Shown: positions 1 through 8,227 of the stretch, one piece after another | Position numbering within the stretch: position 1 is the stretch's first letter | How the letters are laid out: every line of letters begins with the position of its first letter | Assembly: GCA_030642005.1 (NCBI GenBank) | Contig: DAOWOP010000004.1 | Span: 1 to 36,100, forward strand | Length of the DNA stretch: 36,100 nucleotides | Source of the DNA: Planctomycetales bacterium | GTDB lineage: Bacteria; Planctomycetota; Phycisphaerae; SM23-33 | Reading direction: 5' to 3' | The notes under the pieces: model-generated | What the model was told of the DNA's origin: nothing | The model's input: the letters and a program-made list of their open reading frames with translations, nothing else | Database searches by the model: none | Program-made: the position numbers and the translations under genes

Positions 1-1808
1 GTTCGGCTGAAGGCGGCGAGGTTGTCGCGGAGGCGGCTCGGGCGGTTGCGGGCGCGCCACAGGCGGGCGAAATCTTTCGATATTTCCCGCATTTCGCATG
101 CGAGGCTGCGCAGTGTGCGGGCGGGGATGCTCTTTCCGGCGTGGATGTCCCTGCCTGTCAGCATCCGCCTGCATGCCAGCAGGTCCATCCGCCGGGCCAG
201 GTCGAACTCATCCAGCGCGATCGCCTCGAACTCGTCGGCGACGGTGATTTTTGGTATGCGCAGGGCCTTGACCTCCTCCAGCCGCCGCCGAAGGTTTGCG
301 GCCTTGATCTTCGGGTCATTGATAACCCGCGGAGGCGTTCCCAGTTCGCCGCCGAGAGAGGTGGATTTTTTCGTCTCGAACGGTTCTACGAGTGCATTAT
401 AGAGATAGTACCCCGGCTCGGCCCCCAGGATGCGCAATGCGGGTGCGAGTTTGCCCGCCCGGTCGCCGAAGGCGTGCCGGCAGAACCGTTCTGTGAAGCG
501 TTGGTGATCCACCATGTTACCGGCCCAGGCGCAGGCTGCCCCGTGGGCCAGGCTGTGCAGGCTGACGCCAAGGCTGTTGCGGTGCCCGTGGTCGCCCCAG
601 TCGGTATTGAGCAGGCCCTCAGCGCCATGTCGTTTGGCGATGCGGGCGAATCTGGCGACGTTGGCGACGGCCTGGTCCATCCGCGTGCCGTGCGACCCCC
701 AGCCGTTCGTGCCGGGGCAGCAGAGCGCCGCCAGGCCGGCGTCGGAGATTTCATGCGTCCGCCGCATGTTCCGGGCTTCAGGGTAATAGTCCCAGTTGAG
801 CATTACGATGTCTTTGGGGATGTCCGGGATGATTTCCGGGTGGTCAAGGACGATGTCGGCCCACATGTTCATCCGCTTGCCGTGCCTGCGGCAGAGTTTG
901 TGAATCTTCAGGACGAACTGAAGGTACACTCGCCCGACGCCGGTTTTCTCGGCCCGCTTCCTGCTTCGTCCTTTGCCGAGTTCCCACGGCTCGTCGCAGC
1001 AGACGTTGAAGTCGGTCGCCTCGAAGAGCGGGAGGAATTCGGCGTACATCTCCCGCACGAGTTTGATTGAGCCGGGATCACCGGGGCAGAGCGTTGTCCC
1101 GCCGGGGTGGCTGTGGTGGCCCGGCAGTTCGCCCAGAGGCCGGTACTCCGGCAGGGCGAGTATTTTTTCCATGTGCCCGAAACTCGACAGCGACCCGACG
1201 AGGCGGATGTGATGCTTCCTGCAATGCGCCTGAATGGCGAGGATGTCGGCTGGCGTGAACGGGCTGTAACCGCGCCCGATGGCCGGATGGGAAGCGAAGG
1301 TGAAGACATTCTCGACGTACAACTGGAGTTCGTTGACCTTCCAGCGGGCCAGGCGCTCTATTAGCGCCCGGAGGGTGTTTATCTTCGGCACCTTTCCGCG
1401 TGAGCAGTCGTGATAGACGCCCCGGCGGGCGAAGTCCGGCTCGTCGTCGATCCGCATCGCCGGCAGGGCCTTGCCGTGGATTATCAGCAGTTCGCGGAGC
1501 GTTTGTACGGCGTAATAGGCCCCGGCGTCGCCGGCGGAGAGTATCTCGATCCCGTCGGGTCGAATGGTCAGCCGATATGCCTCGTCGCCTTTAATCTGCT
1601 TGTCGCGTACGATTCGCACGTCGGCAACCTTGGCCGAGCGTCCCAGCCGGGCGCGAACGCCCAGTCCCGACAGGTCCTCGCGCAGTTGCCGCATCGGCAG
1701 GCGGTCTGATTCGTGTTCGCTTTGCAGGACCGCCGACCGGCCTAAGGCGAACGAGCCGGAAAGCCCCCGGCATTTGCGGACGGGGATCAGCAGTTCTTTG
1801 TGCGGCAC
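1..1808 (-). CDS. Glycoside hydrolase family 20-like beta-N-acetylhexosaminidase, partial (runs off left edge)
   Basis: Manual minus-strand translation from GTG at 1808 (after AAGGAGAT): VPHKELLIPVRKCRGLSGSF...LSAGDAGAYYAVQTLRELL...DEPDFARRGVYHDCSRGKVPKINTLRALIERLARWKVNELQLYVENVFTF...FNVCCDEPWELGKGRSRKRAEK...; open to position 1. GH20 N-terminal fold plus a D-E catalytic motif (CDEPWELG). Not in the ORF track because there is no stop in the window. Confidence 0.85.
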   Translation of the reverse strand, partial: MPHKELLIPVRKCRGLSGSFALGRSAVLQSEHESDRLPMRQLREDLSGLGVRARLGRSAKVADVRIVRDKQIKGDEAYRLTIRPDGIEILSAGDAGAYYAVQTLRELLIIHGKALPAMRIDDEPDFARRGVYHDCSRGKVPKINTLRALIERLARWKVNELQLYVENVFTFASHPAIGRGYSPFTPADILAIQAHCRKHHIRLVGSLSSFGHMEKILALPEYRPLGELPGHHSHPGGTTLCPGDPGSIKLVREMYAEFLPLFEATDFNVCCDEPWELGKGRSRKRAEKTGVGRVYLQFVLKIHKLCRRHGKRMNMWADIVLDHPEIIPDIPKDIVMLNWDYYPEARNMRRTHEISDAGLAALCCPGTNGWGSHGTRMDQAVANVARFARIAKRHGAEGLLNTDWGDHGHRNSLGVSLHSLAHGAACAWAGNMVDHQRFTERFCRHAFGDRAGKLAPALRILGAEPGYYLYNALVEPFETKKSTSLGGELGTPPRVINDPKIKAANLRRRLEEVKALRIPKITVADEFEAIALDEFDLARRMDLLACRRMLTGRDIHAGKSIPARTLRSLACEMREISKDFARLWRARNRPSRLRDNLAAFSR

Positions 1809-1967
1809 GGGCGAATCTCCTTTGAAGAATTCTGTTACAATTTCGGTTGGAGATGATAGGAGCATCATAGCATTAGAAGCAAGATTAGACTGTAAAGGTT
1901 GCCCGGCGGGGCGGTTGGGTTTAGAATGAAACAGCGGGATCACGGGAGAACAGGAGAACACGAACAT

Positions 1968-3977
1968 ATGTCTTTGGTGCGAAAAAGGATTTCCGCGAGC
2001 GGGATTCGACGTGCGGTTATCGCCGTTGCGGCGCTGGCGCTGGTCTGTTCTGTCGGGATGTCGGAGCAGTCCGGCCCTTCGCTTGAGCGACTCTACGAGG
2101 CGGCGCGAATGGCTTATACTTCCGGCGACGTTCAGACGCGTGAGGTTGCCGCCATGGCTGTTGTCGCGCGCGGCGCCGAGGCGGTGAAGTTCCTCGCGGC
2201 CCGGCTTGAACTCCAGGCTGAAAACGTTCACGATGCCGGCGAGGCCAAGGCTGGCGGCATCTTCGTTACGATTAACCTTCTGGGGCGGATGAACAGTTAC
2301 CCAGCCGCTCGGTCGGCGTTGATTAAACTCCAGGCCCATCCGGTCGCCGAAGTCGGCAAGTGGGCGAAGTTCGCCCTTTCGCGGACGCCGCAGACCCAAC
2401 CGGGCCGGCCGGTAAAAACGACCCGCCCGACGACAACTGAACCCGCGACAGTCCGCATTGAAGGCGACCGACTTATCACGCCCGACGGGTGGTTCGCCCG
2501 GCCGAAGGTTAAGCACCCGCCGCTGCCGGAGAAAATCACAAACGCCTTCATCATTCCGATCCGCGAGCCGATTACGCCCAAGACAACCAGGGCCATTCGG
2601 CGAAAGGCCCATGCCGCACGGAAGGAACACGCCCAGCTCATCATCTTTGACATGGACACCTTCGGCGGCGGGGTAGTCGCGGCTCTGGACATCTCCGAGA
2701 TAATCAAGAAGGACCTTCAGGACATCTACACCGTTTGTTTCGTCCACACGGATGCAATATCCGCCGGGGCCCTTATAGCGCTGGCGTGCGATGAGATAGT
2801 AATGACGCCGAGCGCTACGCTTGGCGACTGCGCCCCGATCGCCGTCGGAGGAAAACTGGAAGGCGTCCTGCGCGAGAAGGTCGAAAGCCCGCTCCGCAGC
2901 GAGTTCCGGGATTCGGCCCGGCGCAACGGCTATCCGATCGCGCTGGCGATGAGCATGGTCTCGTTCGACATTGAGGTCTGGAAGGTCCGCAACCGCATCA
3001 CCCGCGAACTGCAATATGTGCTGAAAAGAGAATGGCTCGGCAAGGTGGAAATCCCGCCGGGGCTGGCCACCGGGCCTTCCAAACCGACATCCGAGTGGGA
3101 ACTGCTTCAGGTCGTCGTCAGGGAAGGCGAACTGCTGACGATGAACACCTCCGAGGCGCTGAAGTACCGCTTTGCATCGCGCCGTCTCAAAGCCCCTGCC
3201 GCTGATCCTTATCTCAATCTCAAGAGCGCCTACAACATCACCGCCGGGCCGGTGGTTTTGAGCGACACCTGGTCGGAGCAACTGGTTGAGTTTCTCACCT
3301 CAGCGCCGGTGATGGCTTTTCTGTTCTTTGTGGGCCTGTTGTGCGCGTATGCAGAGGTTCACACTCCCGGCTTCGGCGGCGCCGGAGCGGCTGCGATCGT
3401 CTGCTTTGCGATAATCTTCGGCAGCCATTACCTTGTCGGCTTGGCGCAGTGGTGGGAGATAGCGCTGTTCTTTATCGGCGTGGCGCTGCTTGCGGTGGAG
3501 GTGTTTCTTATTCCCGGCTTCGGCGTCGCGGGCGTCGCGGGCTTGCTCTGCTGCGTCGCGGCGCTTCTGGCGATGATGGTGGACAACGCGCCGACGGAAT
3601 TTCCCTGGCCTGACACCGAAGGGGCGTGGGAGATGCTCAAGACGGGCGTATTGTGGATGATGGCGGCGTTTGTGGCCGCTACGGTTACTGCGGCGGCCCT
3701 CGCGCGGTTCCTGCCGAAGGTCCCGATCGCCGGACGGCTTGTGCTGGCTGCGCCGGAAGGCTCGCTGACAGCGCCGACCACGGAAGATGCGCCGATACTC
3801 GATGTCCGTCCAGGCCAGGTCGGAGAAGTTACGCAGACCTGCCGGCCTGTCGGAAAGGTCCGCATCGACGGGCGGCTTGTCGATGCCGTCGCGGACGGTG
3901 CCTTCATCGAGGCCGGCGCTGAAGTCGTCGTCCTCCGCAACGAAGGCAACCGGGTCGTGGTTGAGACAAAGGCGTAA
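1968..3977 (+). CDS. nfeD: NfeD-family membrane-bound serine protease (ClpP/SppA-like domain, TM segments, C-terminal OB-fold)
   Basis: ORF 1899..3977; likely start ATG 1968 (MSLVRKRISASGIRRAV signal/TM). Contains DMDTFGGGVVAALDI, TDAISAGALIALACDEIVMTPSATLGDCAPI, TM helices and a C-terminal GKVRIDGRLVDAVADGAFIEAGAEVVVLRNEGNRVVVE NfeD domain. Confidence 0.9.
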   Translation: MSLVRKRISASGIRRAVIAVAALALVCSVGMSEQSGPSLERLYEAARMAYTSGDVQTREVAAMAVVARGAEAVKFLAARLELQAENVHDAGEAKAGGIFVTINLLGRMNSYPAARSALIKLQAHPVAEVGKWAKFALSRTPQTQPGRPVKTTRPTTTEPATVRIEGDRLITPDGWFARPKVKHPPLPEKITNAFIIPIREPITPKTTRAIRRKAHAARKEHAQLIIFDMDTFGGGVVAALDISEIIKKDLQDIYTVCFVHTDAISAGALIALACDEIVMTPSATLGDCAPIAVGGKLEGVLREKVESPLRSEFRDSARRNGYPIALAMSMVSFDIEVWKVRNRITRELQYVLKREWLGKVEIPPGLATGPSKPTSEWELLQVVVREGELLTMNTSEALKYRFASRRLKAPAADPYLNLKSAYNITAGPVVLSDTWSEQLVEFLTSAPVMAFLFFVGLLCAYAEVHTPGFGGAGAAAIVCFAIIFGSHYLVGLAQWWEIALFFIGVALLAVEVFLIPGFGVAGVAGLLCCVAALLAMMVDNAPTEFPWPDTEGAWEMLKTGVLWMMAAFVAATVTAAALARFLPKVPIAGRLVLAAPEGSLTAPTTEDAPILDVRPGQVGEVTQTCRPVGKVRIDGRLVDAVADGAFIEAGAEVVVLRNEGNRVVVETKA

Positions 3978-4089
3978 CATGAGAGCAATGAAAGGAGTTA
4001 CGCTCTCGTATGTGCGTGGCGAGTTGGGCATCGGCAAAGAAGGCTGAATATCCAGAAGTTAGCCAATATAAAAAGAAGCGGAAGTAGTT

Positions 4090-5226
4090 ATGAAATACGA
4101 ATCAGTTGATCAATTGCAAAAAGCATTGACCGAAGATGTGTTTCACTACGCCAAAGACTCGAAAAAGGCTGCCGGACGAGCATTGGGTACTATTGTTGAA
4201 ATAATTACATTCTATCTTCTCAAAGCGTGGAAGTTGGATAGCACTGTCTCCATTGAAAAGAGAATACCCGAGTACGGCAATCCCGATATTACACATAATG
4301 TTGAGTATTCCTTTCATCCGGTTCTGAATGAATATAAGATTCGGATTACCAATAGCGGCTCTTCCGTAACAGCAGGCAGGATTTTGAAAGCGCTGGAGAC
4401 TGGATTGGATATAACGTATTTTGAGAAGACCAGTAACAATCTGCTTTCAAAAGATGGTGTATTGAGAAATGCATGTACGATAGCGGTGAGTGATAATTCG
4501 TATCTTGTCGCTTCCATCAGACGGAAGACTGATGAAGAAATTATTGTTTCTGTTGTCGAGCAAAGCAATAGGCCGTTTGCCATATTTGAATGTAAAAGAG
4601 TCGGCGTAGAAGAGGGAACTAAAAAAGGGCCTCAGACAATCGAGAAGGCAAAACAAGGAGCGTATGTTGCTCGATGTGTTTCCTCCTTACAGAAAGTCAG
4701 ACTCAATAATGGTGAATTATACGGCGTCATTTATAGGGGGGAAAACGTCCTTTATTCAGAGCCGTATCATGAATTACTTGCGAAGGTTGTTAATTCCGAT
4801 GATGCTGAATTATTGGAACATTTTATTCTGACGGTTGGGGTTGTCAGCAACCATGGTAATTGGTTTACATCGAAAGATCACAATAAAGAACTTAAGGTAT
4901 TGGCGCAGTCTTATGATTGGTTAATCTTTCTTAGCGATTTTGGTATGACAGAGTTTATTGGGGATTTGATATTAAACCCGTTGCCTGAATATGAAGACGT
5001 GAGGAAAGCATTTCTTGCAAGTTACTCTGCCGACAAGAAGAAAAATCAATTCACGAAGGTTCAAATAAACTTTAATGCAAGCGAGGCTCTCAAGAAGTAT
5101 TTTTCCGAAAATATTAAGCGTATAGAAAGATGGTTCAATGTAATTGCGCCTCCTGCCGGTAATATCCGCCAGGTGAAAGATGAAATAAAGAGATTGAAGT
5201 CAAAATCGTGGGAGGAAATCCTGTAA
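4090..5226 (+). CDS. Putative type II restriction endonuclease (PD-(D/E)XK-like)
   Basis: 378 aa; motif PFAIFECKRVGVEEGTKKGPQTIEKAKQGAYV resembles a PD-(D/E)XK core; abuts a DNA adenine methyltransferase gene; clearly AT-rich relative to flanks. Confidence 0.7.
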   Translation: MKYESVDQLQKALTEDVFHYAKDSKKAAGRALGTIVEIITFYLLKAWKLDSTVSIEKRIPEYGNPDITHNVEYSFHPVLNEYKIRITNSGSSVTAGRILKALETGLDITYFEKTSNNLLSKDGVLRNACTIAVSDNSYLVASIRRKTDEEIIVSVVEQSNRPFAIFECKRVGVEEGTKKGPQTIEKAKQGAYVARCVSSLQKVRLNNGELYGVIYRGENVLYSEPYHELLAKVVNSDDAELLEHFILTVGVVSNHGNWFTSKDHNKELKVLAQSYDWLIFLSDFGMTEFIGDLILNPLPEYEDVRKAFLASYSADKKKNQFTKVQINFNASEALKKYFSENIKRIERWFNVIAPPAGNIRQVKDEIKRLKSKSWEEIL

Positions 5227-5817
5227 ATGACCGCTGGCAGAAAGATAAATACGGGAAGTCAAGATTGGGGGACTCCGCAAAAGTACGTTGATGCGGTAAA
5301 GGAAGTATTTGGAGAAAAGATCGCTTTGGATCCATGTTCGAGTAAGTGTTCTATAGTAGATGCAGAAGTTGAATATATATTACCGGAACATGACGGATTG
5401 AGAGAATCATGGGATTATCCAACAATATATGTCAATCCTCCTTATGGAATTAATAAGGGAAATGGAACGACCATTCGGCATTGGTTGGCTAGATGTGCAG
5501 AGGCACATAAGATGTCTGGTTCAGAAGTCTTAGCGCTTGTGCCTGTTGCAACGAATACGGGTCATTGGAAAAATAGTGTGTTTGGCAAGGCGGCTGCAAT
5601 ATGTTTTTTATATGATACGCGGCTGAGATTTCTTGAGAATGGTAAAAACGGCGGCAAAGGCGCTCCAATGTCCTGCGCAATGATTTATTGGGGTGATAAC
5701 TATGATAAATTTTATGATGTTTTCATAAATCATGGAGCAGTCGTGAATATTTCACCTCTTGAAAGGGGAAAAATAGGCTATGAAAGAAGTAATCCTCAAC
5801 AGATATTATTTAATTAA
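5227..5817 (+). CDS. DNA N6-adenine methyltransferase, phage Dam-like family (PF05869 type)
   Basis: 196 aa; QDWGTPQKYVDAVKEVFG, ALDPCSS, IYVNPPYG (NPPY) and LVPVATNTGHWKN match the Dam superfamily layout. The ATG directly follows the stop of the upstream nuclease gene. Confidence 0.85.
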   Translation: MTAGRKINTGSQDWGTPQKYVDAVKEVFGEKIALDPCSSKCSIVDAEVEYILPEHDGLRESWDYPTIYVNPPYGINKGNGTTIRHWLARCAEAHKMSGSEVLALVPVATNTGHWKNSVFGKAAAICFLYDTRLRFLENGKNGGKGAPMSCAMIYWGDNYDKFYDVFINHGAVVNISPLERGKIGYERSNPQQILFN

Positions 5818-5880
5818 ATCGGCTAATAAGGTCCTGCGCCGAAACGCAGTTCAGCTGTTCTCCATAGTGGTGGGAGACTA

Positions 5881-6381
5881 ATGACCGGTACGATATTACT
5901 GATTATCGCGTTGTTGTTTTGTGCGTTACTGCTGTTTGCCGTGGAGGTTTGCACGCCGACGTTTGGGCTGCTGGCGTTCACGGCGATTGCGTGCCTGGCG
6001 GGAGCGGTGTACCTGTGCTTCGGTATCAGTCCGACTTTCGGGGTCGTGATGATCGTGGTGCTGGCGTTCGCCGTCCCGGCGTATCTTTGGGCGATGATTA
6101 AATACCTGCCGAAGACCGCCGTCGGCCGCATTCTGCAACTCCGTGTCGATAAAAAAGGCCCCGGCGAGGGCACGCCGGACGCCGCCGAACTGGAATCGCT
6201 CGTGGGCGCTGCGGCGGTGGCTGAAACACCCCTGCGCCCCAGCGGCGCTGTCCGGGTTGATCACAAACGCATCATCGCCACAGCCGAGTCGGGATTCATC
6301 GAAAAAGGCGCGACTGTAAAGATAATTAAGGCCGGCGGCGCCGACGTCGTGGTGCGGGAAGAGAAAGGACCCGCCTCCTGA
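5881..6381 (+). CDS. Short NfeD-like protein (TM segments plus C-terminal OB-fold)
   Basis: 166 aa; three TM-like stretches then RPSGAVRVDHKRIIATAESGFIEKGATVKIIKAGGADVVVREE. Confidence 0.85.
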   Translation: MTGTILLIIALLFCALLLFAVEVCTPTFGLLAFTAIACLAGAVYLCFGISPTFGVVMIVVLAFAVPAYLWAMIKYLPKTAVGRILQLRVDKKGPGEGTPDAAELESLVGAAAVAETPLRPSGAVRVDHKRIIATAESGFIEKGATVKIIKAGGADVVVREEKGPAS

Positions 6382-6480
6382 CGGAGTCGTCCCTTGCGAA
6401 TTGTCGCCGAAGGCGTAAGATAAGGCCGGATCGGATAAGTCGTTTATAAAACAGGTTTTTCTTATGAAAGGGGTAGTAGC

Positions 6481-7494
6481 ATGTTGGCATTAGAAGCGGT
6501 TTGGGTAGTGGCTATCGTTCTGGCGCTGATTGCGCTGGTGTTCTTCGTGATTGTTCTGAAGTTTTTCGCGTTGTACATTCAGGCGCTCTTCGCCCGCGCT
6601 AAGGTCGGGATGGGCGAACTGATCGGAATGAGCCTGCGGAAAGTCGATCCTCGCGTGATCGTCTTGAGCAAGATTCGCGCCGTTCAGGCGGGTCTTGAGG
6701 TAACGACGCGCGAGATGGAAAGCCATTATCTCTCCGGCGGGCGGGTTCCGAACGTCATCACCGCCCTTATCGCCGCAAACCGCGCCAACATCGAACTGAC
6801 GTTCAGGACGGCTACGGCCATCGACCTTGCCGGCAGAGACATACTCGAAGCCGTTCAGACGTCGGTCAACCCGAAGGTCATCGACTGTCCCAACCCGGCC
6901 AGTGGGAAGATGTCCATCGACGCGGTCGCCAAGGACGGTATCCAGGTCAAGGCCAAGGCCCGCGTAACGGTCCGCGCCAACATCGACCGCCTCGTCGGAG
7001 GCGCCACCGAGGAGACGATCATCGCCCGCGTCGGCGAGGGTATCGTTACGACCATCGGCTCGTCCGATACATACAAGAGCGTCCTGGAGAATCCCGACAA
7101 CATCTCCAAGCAGGTGCTGGACAAGGGTCTGGACGCCGGAACGGCCTTCGAGATACTCTCGATCGACATCGCGGACGTGGACGTTGGCGAGAACATCGGC
7201 GCGAAGTTGCAGGCAGACCAGGCCGAAGCCGATAAACGCCGCTTCCAGGCCGAGGCTGAAAAACGCCGCGCAATGGCGATGGCGCGCGAGCAGGAAATGA
7301 AGGCAAACGTACAGGAAAACCGCGCGAAGGTCGTCCTCGCCGAAGCCGAGATACCCCTGGCTATGGCCGAGTCGTTCCGTTCCGGGCACCTGGGAATTAT
7401 GGACTATTACCGCATGAAGAACATCCAGTCCGATACGCAGATGCGCAATAACATCGGCGGCGGACCGACCGGCGGAGAAAGCCAGAAGAAATAA
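6481..7494 (+). CDS. floA: Flotillin-like protein FloA (SPFH domain)
   Basis: 337 aa; LGRxLR-like [59 protein letters not shown]...GQAEADKRR-type C-terminus; follows the short nfeD gene. Confidence 0.93.
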   Translation: MLALEAVWVVAIVLALIALVFFVIVLKFFALYIQALFARAKVGMGELIGMSLRKVDPRVIVLSKIRAVQAGLEVTTREMESHYLSGGRVPNVITALIAANRANIELTFRTATAIDLAGRDILEAVQTSVNPKVIDCPNPASGKMSIDAVAKDGIQVKAKARVTVRANIDRLVGGATEETIIARVGEGIVTTIGSSDTYKSVLENPDNISKQVLDKGLDAGTAFEILSIDIADVDVGENIGAKLQADQAEADKRRFQAEAEKRRAMAMAREQEMKANVQENRAKVVLAEAEIPLAMAESFRSGHLGIMDYYRMKNIQSDTQMRNNIGGGPTGGESQKK

Positions 7495-7506
7495 TCACCG
7501 GACCAA

Positions 7507-8145
7507 ATGACCTTTCAATGGCACAATCTGTTGGGCTTCGGCCCTTCGACTTTGCTCAGGGCCGCCCTGAGCCTGCCGAAGGGCGGCGAGCTCAGTCGAG
7601 CCGCGGCCGATGACGACGGCGGTCTGGTCAACATCCTTATCCTGGTCGTAATGATGGTTATCGGCCTGGTTGGGCATCTAATCAAAAAGGCCCAGGAGAA
7701 GCAGCAGGTCGATCAGGCCGATAGCAAGGTGGCCGAGGCCAAGCGTCGGCAGGTGAGCTCGCCGCATGAGGCGCCGCCGCCTCGCCGTCGGCCTACAGCG
7801 GCCGAACAGGTCGTCGCGCTCCACTCGGCGGTGGCGACGAAGGCCAAACCCCCGCCGCCTCCCGCCCGCGCCGAACTTGCCCAGGGCGTCCGTGAAGAGG
7901 TCCGCAAGGTCAGGCAGCATCTCCTGGCCGAACAGACCGGTCGCGGACGCAGGCTCGTGCACATCGAAGCCCTGAAGCTCGGCATCGGCCCCGAAACAGC
8001 GCCGGCGGAGACCCCCTCCGGGGAAAAGCCGAAAATCCGACTGAACCTCTCCAACCCGAAGGCTGCAAGAACGGCGATTATCTGCGCGGAGGTCCTCGGC
8101 CTGCCGAAAGCGCTGCGGTCCGACCCGGAACCCTGGGAACAATAA
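7507..8145 (+). CDS. Hypothetical protein, one TM segment then charged/proline-rich region
   Basis: 212 aa ORF downstream of floA; LVNILILVVMMVIGLVGHLIKK TM; N-terminal part carries an in-frame palindromic repeat, so the true start is uncertain. Confidence 0.6.
   Translation: MTFQWHNLLGFGPSTLLRAALSLPKGGELSRAAADDDGGLVNILILVVMMVIGLVGHLIKKAQEKQQVDQADSKVAEAKRRQVSSPHEAPPPRRRPTAAEQVVALHSAVATKAKPPPPPARAELAQGVREEVRKVRQHLLAEQTGRGRRLVHIEALKLGIGPETAPAETPSGEKPKIRLNLSNPKAARTAIICAEVLGLPKALRSDPEPWEQ
7541..7602. repeat. Palindromic REP/RPE-like element inside the ORF
   Basis: GCCCTTCGACTTTGCTCAGGGC-C-GCCCTGAGCCTGCCGAAGGGC followed by GGCGAGCTCAGTCGAGCC; the arms are near-perfect inverted repeats. Confidence 0.8.
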
Positions 8146-8227
8146 CGGGGCAAGCCGGACGCCGTGGTCACGCCGCGAAGGTAAAAAAGGGCATTCGTAA
8201 TTGAAAACGGAAAGGAAAGAAGGAATA

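Noticed and set aside
141-1070. 309-aa plus-strand ORF (and 386..754 -, 908..1309 - out-of-frame ORFs)
   Set aside because: Overlap a minus-strand GH20-like frame with clear family motifs and a strong SD; they are shadow ORFs of high-GC coding DNA.
3979-4047. 22-codon ORF MRAMKGVTLSYVRGELGIGKEG after nfeD
   Set aside because: Too short to support and no clear SD; may be insertion-border sequence.
4048-5880. Target-site duplication flanking the nuclease/MTase cassette
   Set aside because: Compared 3978-4089 with 5818-5880 by eye; no convincing direct repeat or integrase site found.
6490-7389. 299-aa minus-strand ORF
   Set aside because: Antisense to floA; no domain signature.
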